Shown piece by piece: positions 36,653-45,632 of a stretch of DNA of 64,000 bases. This stretch comes from Rudanella paleaurantiibacter (GTDB lineage: Bacteria > Bacteroidota > Bacteroidia > Cytophagales > Spirosomataceae), in assembly GCF_009184635.1 (NCBI RefSeq), contig NZ_WELI01000008.1:1-64000 (forward strand), in the 5' to 3' direction. The first letter of the stretch is position 1. Every line of letters begins with the position of its first letter. A program made the translations under genes and the position numbers. The notes under the pieces were generated by a model. That model worked only from the letters and a program-made list of their open reading frames with translations, was not told the DNA's origin and did no database searches.

Positions 36653-37542
36653 AATGATAGTTGTCCATTAGTCAGCGGATGCGAGGTTTTGAGCCGTGGG
36701 TCAATCCGCACTGTGACCGCCTTAATCTTGTTTTTGTTGCGCTCCAACTCAGCCAGTAACTCGGTTACGTCGAGTGTATAGTCGTCCGTACTGCGGAGTT
36801 GCATTTCGTTTTTATCAGAAGCCAGCTTCAGCCGTTGCCGAAGACCGCCAATATAGAATGGCTCGTTGTACTCCACCGTCAGTAACAGTAAGGGCGTTTG
36901 ACCGAACTTTGACCGGGAAATCAGGTTTTTGGTGCCTTCCCAAATACCTTCAAGCAACAAGGCTTTGTCGTCGTCAGTCATTTGTGAGTAGGCTGCCGCT
37001 TTTTCATTAACAATTCCGTTGAAGCCAATCAGAGCGTACGGCACTTTGTACTCAGTGCGGAACGTAGCCTGCCCTTTTTTATCGCCTGAGGCAAAGGCTC
37101 CGGTTCCCTGTTCGGTTACGATGTCGGTCTTGTTAAGCGATTTACCCATCTGAAACTGGGTAGGGCCAACCAGGGTAATTGAATCTTTGTCGAGTGGCAA
37201 TACACCCCCAAACGTCCGCACATCGATGCACTGATCAAGCACGGTTTGTTTGTTTTCCTGAAACGCTTTTGCCCGCCGTTTCCCATCTACAATGTAGGTT
37301 TTGTCGCCGTCCTGATACGTAGTTTCGCGCACAAAAATGTCTTTGCCGTTGGTGCCATTATAGCCCTTGTACTCGTACCAGTAGTCGCGGATGGTACGTT
37401 TCAGCCGCACGTCGGACACCAGTACGCGGTTTTCTTCTGAGTCGTAACGGGGGCGATTTTCGTTGAGAGGGTCACCGTTAGGATTGGCGTTTTCAATTTC
37501 GTACAAAAAGAGAATTTCGGTTCGGTTGGTCAGTGTAGCCAT
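36649..37542 (-). CDS. cas7: Type I-B Cascade backbone subunit Cas7 (Csh2)
   Basis: A 297-residue RRM-fold subunit that coats the spacer part of the crRNA. The Csh2-type start EILFLYEIENANPNGDPLNE and DVRLKRTIRDYWYEYKG are diagnostic, followed by CIDVRTFGGVLPLDK and YALIGFNGIVNEKAA. It lies five bases after cas8b and overlaps cas5 by four. Confidence 0.95.
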   Translation of the reverse strand: MATLTNRTEILFLYEIENANPNGDPLNENRPRYDSEENRVLVSDVRLKRTIRDYWYEYKGYNGTNGKDIFVRETTYQDGDKTYIVDGKRRAKAFQENKQTVLDQCIDVRTFGGVLPLDKDSITLVGPTQFQMGKSLNKTDIVTEQGTGAFASGDKKGQATFRTEYKVPYALIGFNGIVNEKAAAYSQMTDDDKALLLEGIWEGTKNLISRSKFGQTPLLLLTVEYNEPFYIGGLRQRLKLASDKNEMQLRSTDDYTLDVTELLAELERNKNKIKAVTVRIDPRLKTSHPLTNGQLSL

Positions 37543-37547
37543 GTTGC

Positions 37548-39431
37548 TTATTTGTTTTCGTTGGTTTCAGGTTTTTCTATACGGAATCGGTGAGCCATCT
37601 CTAAGCCAGCTACGAAATAAAAGGATAGCTCATTGTTTGAGAGGGTTGGCAGCTTGTGGCTGTTCAGGGTAAAATGCTCGCTGATGATGTGGCTAAGTGT
37701 TTCGTAGCGTTTACCATAATCGCGGTATTGCGCCAGTTTTGCCATCGTTTCGAGATAGACCGTTTTCAGCGTTTCGGGATTCAGGTTGTATCCTTTCAGC
37801 TTTTTCTCAAAGGGGGTTCCGCCCAGTTCACGTTGCTGAATGTTAAGCAGCAAGCGTACCAGCACCCCTACTGCAAAAATGCCCACCTTGTAAGAGCTAT
37901 CCAGAAAGTTTGGATTGTTGTTAACAAATTGCCTGAAAAGTGTCTCATCAAAAGCACGGCCGTACTTTGCCTCGACCTGTGCTTCGTCGGTTTGTTCGTC
38001 GATTTGCATGGTTATGGTTTGACTTGTGGTAATGAGTGATAGGTAAGTGAGGTAGTTGAGCAGTAAGTGAGCCTTAAGAATAGTAAGTCCTGCGGGTTCA
38101 ACGTAGCCTTCTGAGGTCTGGGCTTTGTTATAATTAGCCCGAATTTGCGCCATGAAGCGGTTGTAAAGCGTTTGCCGATTAATGGGACGGCCTACGAAAA
38201 CATCGTTGACGATGCCGTAGAAGTCATCTTCGTAAAACTGCTTGAATAGCCCAAAAGAAAACGTGAGGTGGTGCGGCTCTTTCTTGATGCGGTATGCCGC
38301 CTTGTAGAGTGGGTTCGGGTTCACCTTCGCCGGAGCCTCTGAAAACAACTTTCGGAAACGTGAAGGCAATATCTCTTCCAGAAGCAGCTTGATTTTGATT
38401 GCCTTTGTGGTCGGATTCTCCTCAAAAAACAGCAAGTTCAGCGTAAAGTAGTTATCTGCTTTACCGATCTCCTGCATGATTCGATCTTCAATCCGCTTTT
38501 CTTTCTCAGCTTCCGATAACTGAAACTCTAACCCAGTAATCAGCTTGAGAGCTTTTTCCAGTCCGTTGGTGTCAGAGCTCAATACGGTTTTCGGAATGGC
38601 GAAATAACTACTACCGTAAAAGTACTTCTTCAATTTCTGGGCGACGTACTTTTGCCCGTACTCAAATTCCAGCGAACAATCGGAGCAAATGGGGTAGTTT
38701 TTCCAGTTACCGCGTTGGTCAAAAAAGCCGCTCACCATACCCGGCTTATCGACTGTTGCATATTTGAATGGTGAGGCAAAGCCATGCAGCAACGGTTTTT
38801 TCTCGAGGCAAACCGAGCAAAACTGATCTTTCCCCTGCGACGTAACCCCGTATTTCTCCGACTTTCCAGAAGTTCCACTCAGCAGGACTTGCTGTTGAAA
38901 AATGGGAAAGTCTGCCAGGTAACGGCGAACGCCATCCGATTCAAAACAGATGCTAAATCCTGACGATTGCTGTCGCTTTTTATCCATTTGGCCGTAAGCA
39001 CTCTGCAAGGCGGCAAGTACCTCGTCGTACTCAGCCGTTAGTCGATGTTGCAAGGCCAACAAAAGGTTCAGGTCCTGTTGGTTGTTATTGACCCGACAAA
39101 GTGCAACAGCATTTTTAACTTGAACTGTCAGGAGAGTATTAAGCTTTTTCGCCAAATCCCCCGCTTTTGTAGTAAACGTAATGTCGCCACCTCTAGGCGA
39201 ACCACCCCGATACAGATATTTTGGGTATGTTGTTTCGCTGGCTTTTTCTACGTCAATACCTGTAAACCGACAAGTCAATTGACCATTCTCCTCATAGATT
39301 GAGAATACGGCCAATATCATGTCGTAGTTGATGCCCGGAAACATATTTTGCACGTACAGCATGTACGGCTCCGCTTGGCTCTCTTTTTGAAGAGCTAACC
39401 GGCCAATAGCGGCTATCGCTTTGTCCTGCAT
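37548..39431 (-). CDS. cas8b: Type I-B Cascade large subunit Cas8b (Csh1)
   Basis: A large subunit of 627 residues, counted from ATG 39431 (MQDKAIAAIGRLAL). The frame continues upstream to 39512 without family-like sequence. It should recognise the PAM and stabilise target binding. Paired cysteines in FCSVCLEKKPLLHG and YPICSDCSLEFEYG form the zinc site typical of Csh1. Further conserved-looking parts are KLLLEEILPSRFRKLF and PFEKKLKGYNLNPETLK. It is the first gene of the cas operon; its promoter should lie within 39432-39814. Confidence 0.9.
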   Translation of the reverse strand: MQDKAIAAIGRLALQKESQAEPYMLYVQNMFPGINYDMILAVFSIYEENGQLTCRFTGIDVEKASETTYPKYLYRGGSPRGGDITFTTKAGDLAKKLNTLLTVQVKNAVALCRVNNNQQDLNLLLALQHRLTAEYDEVLAALQSAYGQMDKKRQQSSGFSICFESDGVRRYLADFPIFQQQVLLSGTSGKSEKYGVTSQGKDQFCSVCLEKKPLLHGFASPFKYATVDKPGMVSGFFDQRGNWKNYPICSDCSLEFEYGQKYVAQKLKKYFYGSSYFAIPKTVLSSDTNGLEKALKLITGLEFQLSEAEKEKRIEDRIMQEIGKADNYFTLNLLFFEENPTTKAIKIKLLLEEILPSRFRKLFSEAPAKVNPNPLYKAAYRIKKEPHHLTFSFGLFKQFYEDDFYGIVNDVFVGRPINRQTLYNRFMAQIRANYNKAQTSEGYVEPAGLTILKAHLLLNYLTYLSLITTSQTITMQIDEQTDEAQVEAKYGRAFDETLFRQFVNNNPNFLDSSYKVGIFAVGVLVRLLLNIQQRELGGTPFEKKLKGYNLNPETLKTVYLETMAKLAQYRDYGKRYETLSHIISEHFTLNSHKLPTLSNNELSFYFVAGLEMAHRFRIEKPETNENK

Positions 39432-39814
39432 GGGTTGATAAACTTGTCTTGTGTGGACAAGGGATAAAGTGATACTAAAAACTAATGGAAGCAAGCGTTG
39501 CAAACATGGCATTGGCCATGTTCAAGGAAAGTGCAGATGATACAGTTGGGGCAACCGAAAGGGAGGTCCGAGGGGCCGGTATGCTCGTGAGAGGTCAGTG
39601 CGCCTGGATGTACTGGCTTGAAGTCCGGCCGAAAACGGCTAAATTTGCGATACGTTACCATAAAGCGTATGTTTTGTGGTGAAACCAACAGAGAGCAACG
39701 GTGAAGTTTGGCGACAGACCCGTTGCCTCTGTCATTTTTGTAAAGCCACCCCCATCACGGGCATAATTTCAATCCAATTTGCACTAAGGAAGTAAGTGTC
39801 GAAATCACTTAATT
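39432..39814. other. Upstream region of the cas operon
   Basis: This is 383 bases between cas8b and the truncated regulator. It should carry the cas promoter for minus-strand reading. Overlapping 65-68 codon frames on both strands at 39482-39688 have no recognisable content. The part near 39760-39840 is AT-rich and may mark the deletion or insertion joint that removed the end of the regulator gene. Confidence 0.45.
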
Positions 39815-40342
39815 TTATATGCATCGGATGTGGGTTAGGGAGAAACCAACCTTACGGCACAAAGATGGGTGAATACTTTTCAGAATTCCAAATATTTTGA
39901 AATAATTCTTTTTCAACAGCCGCACTTGCTGCCGGTTGCTGATAGCCTCGTGCAGGCGCGTCACCATCGCGCTTTTGTGGCCGTCGAGCAGCGTATCGGC
40001 CATCGGAAACAAGGTGGAGCGGCTAAAGATTTTTTGCCGGAGCGGAGCCAGGATCGGATTCGTAGGGGGCAGGGCTGCGAGTGCCTGCTGAAGCAGTTCG
40101 GCCTCGTCTTCGGTGAAGTCGGTCCGTTGCCGACGTTCATCTTCAAACAGAAAAAAGCGGGGAGGTCGTTTCCCTTCTTTCTCCACAAAAAACCCAACCG
40201 CTTCGAGCGTTTCCAGAAACCGGCGGGCATGGCGCGGGTCGCAATCGAGGAGTTGGGCCAGTTGGCGGAGGGTTTTACCGGGGCGTTGTTTGAGCAACCG
40301 GATAAGCTTCAGGGCGCGGAGCAGATTTTGTTGGGCAGACAT
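39815..40342 (-). pseudogene. Truncated HTH-WYL regulator next to the cas operon
   Basis: The start is ATG 40342 (MSAQQNLLRALKLIRLLKQ). The N-terminal winged HTH (KTLRQLAQLLDCDPRHARRFLETLEAVGFFVEK) and the linker (DFTEDEAELLQQALAALP) are intact. The WYL domain begins as HEAISNRQQVRLLK and then changes to unrelated sequence (KNYFKIFGILKSIH), ending about 32 residues later. No WYL remainder is found in other frames down to 39700, so the 3' half was lost by deletion or insertion rather than a simple frameshift. WYL regulators often accompany cas loci; this one may retain DNA binding only. Confidence 0.7.
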
Positions 40343-40523
40343 GGGTGGAAAAAAGTAGCCCAAATACCAGATTTCTCCTGAAAGACACAATCTAAGTCGT
40401 CGATTTTTCGTAAACGGTTGAAAGCCGACTCGCCAACGGATAGGGTGTATTACGTAGTTTTGAAAATTGCTTTTTTTGATAATCAGGTGTTTATAGAAGT
40501 CAAGGTGCAAGTCAGGATGTAAA

Positions 40524-40581
40524 CCCAACAGCGGGGTTGTAAGCCCGGCCCGTTTCCCGGTACTACAACCCCGCTGTTGGG
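40524..40581. terminator. Perfect 18-bp hairpin upstream and downstream boundary
   Basis: CCCAACAGCGGGGTTGTA (40524-40541) and its exact complement (40564-40581) surround a 22-base loop. It lies 10 bases past the amidase stop on the minus strand, so it fits a terminator or transcript-end structure for that gene. Confidence 0.6.
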
Positions 40582-40590
40582 TATGGGGTG

Positions 40591-42237
40591 CTATTTATAC
40601 GCTTCGGGTGCTTTGCGGGCTTGGGTCGCCTGCTCAAAGGCGTAGCCGATGTTCAGGAGTTTATCCTCGGCAAATGGCCGGGCAATAAACGTAATGCCAA
40701 CCGGTTCGCCGTTGGGCCGGTAGCCCATGGGTACGGTCAGGCAGGGGTAGTTGGCCGCTGCGGCTAAGCCCGCACTCCGGTTGTTGATCGACAGAATTAC
40801 GTCGAGCTCATGCTGTTTCATGGGTTTCTCGAAATAATCCACGCCTGTTTTGCGGATGCCCGTGCGCAGTTTGGCCACCTCGTCGGGGCTTAGCTGGGTT
40901 TTGGGTACCCCGGCAATGCGCCCCTGCCCGTATGGCATCCGCCGGGTTGAGTCCTGCCGGTTGTACGCCAGAATATCGTCGACTGAGCGGAATGTAAGCG
41001 CCGACGAACCGTAGTTTTTGATGTAATCGGGTAGGTCCACGTTCATGTCGGCATTGAGCAAGGTACCGAAACCCTCGGGGGCTACCTGCTCCAGCTCAAT
41101 CTCGATCACGGTGCCGCCCTGCGCCCGGATTTTGGCCACGTTCTGCGCGTAGAGCGAGTCGCGCAGCATGGGTTTGTAGACCCCAAACCGAATGCGGTTG
41201 AGTGTGCCCGTTTTCACCGACTCCCAGTACGTTTTGTTTTTGGGGTTGTTTTTGGTAGCCGGGTCGGCGGGGTCTTCGCCGGTCATGGCCGAGAGCAGAA
41301 TGGCCGCATCGGTCACGGTGCGGGTCATGGGGCCGGGGGTGTCGAGGGTGCTCGAAATAGGTACGATACCGCCCCGGCTCAGGAGGCCCGTGGTGGGTTT
41401 GAGGCCCACGAGCGAGTTGGCACTGGCAGGCGACAGAATCGAGCCCGACGTTTCGGTGCCCACGGCCGCAGCCGCGTAGTTGGCCGCAATGGTTGAGCCA
41501 CTCCCCGAACTCGACCCGCCCGTATCGAACTGCCGGGGGCCGTAGGGGTTCAGCGTTTGGCCGCCCATGGCACTGTAGCCGTTGGGGCAGTCGAGGCACA
41601 TAAAATTGGCCCATTCGCTCAGGTTGGCCTTTGCCAGAAAAACAGCCCCATTTTTGCGTAACTGCTCGACAATGAAGGCGTCTTTGGTGGTGTTGTTGTA
41701 AAACGCCTGCGCCCCGGCCGTGGTGACCATGCCGTTCTGGTTGATGTTGTCTTTCAGGATGATGGGCATCCCGAAGATAGGGTGCGTTGGGCTTCCCGAC
41801 CGGGCTTTGTCGCGGGCGCGGGCTTCGGCAACGGCGTTGGGGTTGATGGCAATGAGGTTGTTAAGGGCCGTAGTTCGGTTGTTTTCAAACTGGGCAATTC
41901 GGTACAGGTACCATTGGGTCAGCTTCTCGTAGGTGAGCTTGCCGGTACGGATGTGGTCCTGCAACGTCGGGATGCCCTGCTCTAGAATGAGCGGCTTGAG
42001 GGCCACATAATCCGCTTCGGAAAAGCGGTTCAGCTGCGGGCCGATGGCTTTCCAGAATGTGTTTTTGTCGAGGTTTCGCGACTGAATCAGCTTGTAGCGC
42101 AATCGGGTAGATTCGTGGTTCGCGTTTTTGGCGAGTTCGGCTGTTTCGTCGTAGGGTTGCCAGACCGGGATGGTGGCTTTTTGCGCGACCTTGCACGAGG
42201 CTAATGTAAGCAGAATCAGTACAGTTGTTTTTCTCAT
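40591..42237 (-). CDS. Amidase-signature family hydrolase, predicted lipoprotein
   Basis: A 548-residue amidase (GatA-like fold) predicted to act outside the cytoplasm: MRKTTVLILLTLASC gives a lipobox with Cys near residue 15. The Ser-cisSer-Lys triad can be seen in FGMPIILKDNINQNG (Lys), the Gly/Ser-rich FDTGGSSSGSGSTIAANY, and GTETSGSILSPASANS (nucleophile region). A C-terminal SAGLAAAANYPCLTVPMGY completes the family. Such enzymes in Bacteroidota cleave amides or peptides of unknown identity; it is not part of a gatCAB tRNA complex here, since no gatB or gatC is near. It forms a single-gene unit. Confidence 0.88.
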   Translation of the reverse strand: MRKTTVLILLTLASCKVAQKATIPVWQPYDETAELAKNANHESTRLRYKLIQSRNLDKNTFWKAIGPQLNRFSEADYVALKPLILEQGIPTLQDHIRTGKLTYEKLTQWYLYRIAQFENNRTTALNNLIAINPNAVAEARARDKARSGSPTHPIFGMPIILKDNINQNGMVTTAGAQAFYNNTTKDAFIVEQLRKNGAVFLAKANLSEWANFMCLDCPNGYSAMGGQTLNPYGPRQFDTGGSSSGSGSTIAANYAAAAVGTETSGSILSPASANSLVGLKPTTGLLSRGGIVPISSTLDTPGPMTRTVTDAAILLSAMTGEDPADPATKNNPKNKTYWESVKTGTLNRIRFGVYKPMLRDSLYAQNVAKIRAQGGTVIEIELEQVAPEGFGTLLNADMNVDLPDYIKNYGSSALTFRSVDDILAYNRQDSTRRMPYGQGRIAGVPKTQLSPDEVAKLRTGIRKTGVDYFEKPMKQHELDVILSINNRSAGLAAAANYPCLTVPMGYRPNGEPVGITFIARPFAEDKLLNIGYAFEQATQARKAPEAYK

Positions 42238-42330
42238 CGGGTACGTGTTTGCCGTCTGTTTATTGATGGGAGTTTTACCACAAAAATGAGCATTTACGTC
42301 CAGATTTCGAGTAAATACATGCCAATTGAA

Positions 42331-42511
42331 AACCCTGCAAGCCGGGCGGCCGGTGCCGTCTCGAAGACCTTGCAGGGTTGCGTAACTGCTACCCGTCTGA
42401 TTAACTTACATTTGGGTGGGTTTGGCGTTGGTAAACCTGTAAGGTCTTTGAGACCTTGCAGGTTTGGGTGGAGTTGGTAAACCTGCAAGATCTCGAAGAC
42501 CTTACAGGTTT
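42331..42511. repeat. Cluster of AACCTGCAAGG hairpins
   Basis: Three hairpins lie in a row. The first, about 42331-42379, is the reverse-complement relative of the element at 55532-55580 and contains GGCCGGTGCCGTCTCGAAGAC. The second, near 42435-42468, is AACCTGTAAGGTCTTTGAGACC followed by TTGCAGGTT. The third, near 42479-42511, is AACCTGCAAGATCTCGAAGACC with TTACAGGTT. They lie just after the metalloprotease stop (minus strand) and upstream of the amidase start. Confidence 0.75.
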
Positions 42512-42520
42512 TTGTACTGG

Positions 42521-45229
42521 CTACTGCTCGAAACGAATCACCTCGGAGTAGCAATCGCCAAAACCGGGCGTGGGCAGGTAATACGCCTGAAGGCTCTCGG
42601 GTCGAATGGATAGGCCCTTTTTTGTCGCCTTCACCACAAACCGACCGTCCCAATCGAGCCGAACTTCGTCGTAAACGGTCAGTGGGTTTTTGGGGTCGTC
42701 GGTGTTGCGGTAAATGAGCAGCACCCGGCCTCCGTTGACTCCGGTTGGACGTCGGTTATCGAGCACCACCCGGCCGCCAATCTGGGCACCGTCTTTGTAG
42801 AAATAATCGAACTTGGTTCGGCGGCCGGTGACAATCTCGGCCTCAGCCCCGCTAAACCGGTAAGCTGTATGCAATTCGGGGTCGCGCGGGTCTTCGATAA
42901 AGGCCGCCAGATCGACACGGTTAGGCTTGGCGCCAAACAGCTTCAAGGCCCGTCGGGCTAGTCCTTCGTTTTCGCGTTTTTCGGGCGTTATCCAGCCATA
43001 CTGGCCCAGGCTCATAGGCGTGCGGAACACGTTGCTGTTGTCGTATTCATACATAACCTCTACCTGACGGGTTTCACCCGGTTCGAGCCGAAGCGAAGTA
43101 GCTCCGAGGTAGGTCCGGTACAGTGGGTTCGACTGGCCCGGCCGGATAAACACGCGGGTGGCTTCGCTGTAGGGGTTGCCTACTTCTACAAACGTAATCT
43201 GGCGGGTGGCAGGAGAGCCCTCGGCCGAGATAAACCGGTCGTAGTTCGACTGGGCGAGGTTGTTGTGGGGCGACATTTCGGTGACGAGGGTACCGTCGGG
43301 GGCCACAAACGCAAACGTATCAATGCGAACAATGATGCAGTAGTGGCCGTTGCCCGGCGGATTCCAGGTGGTGGTAAACTCCACCGTACCGAGGGCCGGA
43401 ATGGTCTGGGTCATTTCGCCCAGCGGGGTTTCGGGTGCTCCGCCCACATTGTAGTTTTTGACCGAAAACAACACGCGCACGTTGGGGGCTGCCAGATTAC
43501 CGTTGTTTTTTACCCGCGCTACGACCGTGTTGGGGTTGCCAGCCCAGGGTACGTTGAACCAGGCTGGGTCGGCCGCGTTGCGGGTGTTGCGTACTTCAAT
43601 GTCGGGGCTTTGCCACTGCCGGGTGGGGCTTGCTGGCCACGGCCGAATAGAGGGGTCGGGGCGGCTGTTGACCCCGTACTCCACCTTCACGTCGGCCTTG
43701 GTACCGTCGATACCGCTCACACTTAACCGAAAATCGGTCGGGAAGGTCGGGTCCGATACATCCACGGCCCGGTAGTTGAGCCCATTCGTCAGCACGCTGC
43801 CGTCGCCGTCGGGGTCGTTGGCCACGCGCAGAATCCGGGGGCGGCTGATGGGCGCGTCGTCCGGTGACGAATCAACGTCGGTCACCAGCACGGCATTGTT
43901 GGTGGGCAACTCCTGATCGCTGGCGTGGGTAGCCTGCCGGTTTCGGTACTCCACGTAGTAGTTCCAGCCATCGGCCACCCGCACCTCAACGCCGCCCATG
44001 CGCCCGGCCGGGGGTGTACCGGCCTGAATGGCGCTGAGGCTGATGGTTTCGTTAACGGGCGACCCGCCCAGGGCAAAGTTGTAGGTTTTGAGCCAGCCCG
44101 CAGGTACCCAGCCGAGCATCATGCGGTGCGCCAGCGAGAAGTGTGCCAGCCCGTCTTCGCTGTGCATATTGTCCCACTGAATGGGGTTGCGGCCGGGTAC
44201 GTCGGGCGTGTACTGATCGCTCAGGCCGAGGTTGTGGCCCAGCTCGTGCGCAAACGTTTCGTGTACAGCGCGGGTGGTCTCAAAGGTGGTGCCCCAGCCC
44301 ACAGGTATCGAAATAACGCCGAGGTTACGGCTCCCTTCGGCGGTGGTGTAGGTGCGGGTGCCAATGCTCGCGTAGGGCCAGGCATCCTGCGTGGCCGTGT
44401 TCTGCGATACGCACAGTACGGTATCGAAGTTGCTGAAATTGACGTCGCTGTCGGCGGCCGTAATGCAGGCCTGATAGTAGTTAGTATTCGGCGACCAAAG
44501 GGTATTGCCGTTGCGGGTAACAGCGGTAAAGTAGCTGTCGAAGTTGCCCGATAGCTGGTAGGGACCGAAAATCTGGGCCGAGATGTCGAAATTGTTGTAC
44601 GAAACCTCCTGAAAAAACCGGCGACTGCTGCGGGTTTGCCCACCTACAGCGACGCCATTGATGATCTCGTCCATCCACCGCTGCCGGATGGTGTCGAGGG
44701 TAGGCGTATCGGTCGGGAAGCGTTGCGACGACGTGTCGACCAGAATAATGGCAATGCGCCGGGTGCCGGTTTGGGGAAATACGTTCAGGTTTTGCGGGTC
44801 GGGGCCAGCCGGGCCACCCCCCCAGGCCGGGGCCGACTCACCCCCCGTTACCACGCCCACCACCGAGAGCGAGGGGCCGGTTTTCTCGTCGGCCCAGTCG
44901 GTGGTCAGTTCAAACTTCTTCTCGGCTACCACCACGTTGGTGGCCCGGTCGACAACCTGAAACACATACGTGCCGGGCCGGTAGCCGAAACAGAGCATCA
45001 CGTCGGGGCGTTGCGGGTCAAAATTGGCGTCGCGGCAGAGCGATACTACCCCGGCCTGCGGGCCATCGGGCAACCGAAACTCCAAATCCTCCAGCGTGTA
45101 GCCCCGGAGTTTGAAAAAGACTTTGGTGTAGGCACCCACAAAAAAAGAGTGCCCCATGTCGATGCTGACCCGCTTGCGAAACAATGGCAGTTCGGGCCGG
45201 GTTGGGCGTCGTGACGGAATGACTAACAT
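42521..45229 (-). CDS. Large zinc metalloprotease (M6-like)
   Basis: About 902 residues from ATG 45229. The catalytic zinc motif is in HETFAHELGHNLGLSDQY (HExxHxxGxxD), with Asp as third ligand, near residue 330, placing it in the metzincin-like M6-type group. An N-terminal non-catalytic region (residues 1-150) precedes it. After the protease part come Ig-like or CARDB-like segments (VVARVKNNGNLAAPNVRVLF, LGTVEFTTTWNPPGNGHYC). No signal peptide follows this ATG. A TTG at 45304 gives a short LRLTGC lipobox-like start, so the true start is unsure. The target substrate is unknown. Confidence 0.72.
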   Translation of the reverse strand: MLVIPSRRPTRPELPLFRKRVSIDMGHSFFVGAYTKVFFKLRGYTLEDLEFRLPDGPQAGVVSLCRDANFDPQRPDVMLCFGYRPGTYVFQVVDRATNVVVAEKKFELTTDWADEKTGPSLSVVGVVTGGESAPAWGGGPAGPDPQNLNVFPQTGTRRIAIILVDTSSQRFPTDTPTLDTIRQRWMDEIINGVAVGGQTRSSRRFFQEVSYNNFDISAQIFGPYQLSGNFDSYFTAVTRNGNTLWSPNTNYYQACITAADSDVNFSNFDTVLCVSQNTATQDAWPYASIGTRTYTTAEGSRNLGVISIPVGWGTTFETTRAVHETFAHELGHNLGLSDQYTPDVPGRNPIQWDNMHSEDGLAHFSLAHRMMLGWVPAGWLKTYNFALGGSPVNETISLSAIQAGTPPAGRMGGVEVRVADGWNYYVEYRNRQATHASDQELPTNNAVLVTDVDSSPDDAPISRPRILRVANDPDGDGSVLTNGLNYRAVDVSDPTFPTDFRLSVSGIDGTKADVKVEYGVNSRPDPSIRPWPASPTRQWQSPDIEVRNTRNAADPAWFNVPWAGNPNTVVARVKNNGNLAAPNVRVLFSVKNYNVGGAPETPLGEMTQTIPALGTVEFTTTWNPPGNGHYCIIVRIDTFAFVAPDGTLVTEMSPHNNLAQSNYDRFISAEGSPATRQITFVEVGNPYSEATRVFIRPGQSNPLYRTYLGATSLRLEPGETRQVEVMYEYDNSNVFRTPMSLGQYGWITPEKRENEGLARRALKLFGAKPNRVDLAAFIEDPRDPELHTAYRFSGAEAEIVTGRRTKFDYFYKDGAQIGGRVVLDNRRPTGVNGGRVLLIYRNTDDPKNPLTVYDEVRLDWDGRFVVKATKKGLSIRPESLQAYYLPTPGFGDCYSEVIRFEQ

Positions 45230-45338
45230 GGCGATTAAGGTTGTTGGGGGCCGTTGTTGACCCATACAGCCTGTTAGTCGGAGAGCGAGCACTGGCGCAA
45301 ACAACCCTTGAGCGAACGGTAACGGTTGAAGTGGCCAG

Positions 45339-45615
45339 GTTCACAAACATGAGTCATCCCAAATTTTAAAGTCTTGGTGTTTTTGGCTCAACGCTCGTTT
45401 TGACGCCCCGTAGGGGCCTAACATTGGTAGCCAACCCGAGCATGGACCCAACACCAGAGCCCCGAAGGGGCGTAACTTGTTTAGGGTTACGCCCCTTCGG
45501 GGCTCTCTGGTGTTCCGAGGAGACGTCTTTTCTACCAATATTGGGCCCCTAACGGGGCGTTCGAGTAAGGTATCTCCCCCTAACCTAAAATTCGGGATGA
45601 CTCATGTTTGTGAAC
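45339..45615. repeat. ~261-bp nested inverted-repeat element, copy 2
   Basis: Ends are GTTCACAAACATGAGTCATC and its complement, longer than in copy 1 (8281-8545). The inner arms carrying AACACCAGAGCCCCGAAG and the right-hand block ATTGGGCCCCTAACGGGG to GGGATGACTCATG are nearly identical to copy 1; the left block differs more. It fills the gap between the metalloprotease and M16 genes. Confidence 0.88.
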
Positions 45616-45632
45616 GGAATCCACTGTCGTTC

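Noticed and set aside
39482-39688. Small overlapping frames on both strands upstream of cas8b
   Set aside because: No recognisable domain, and the two frames overlap each other in promoter sequence.
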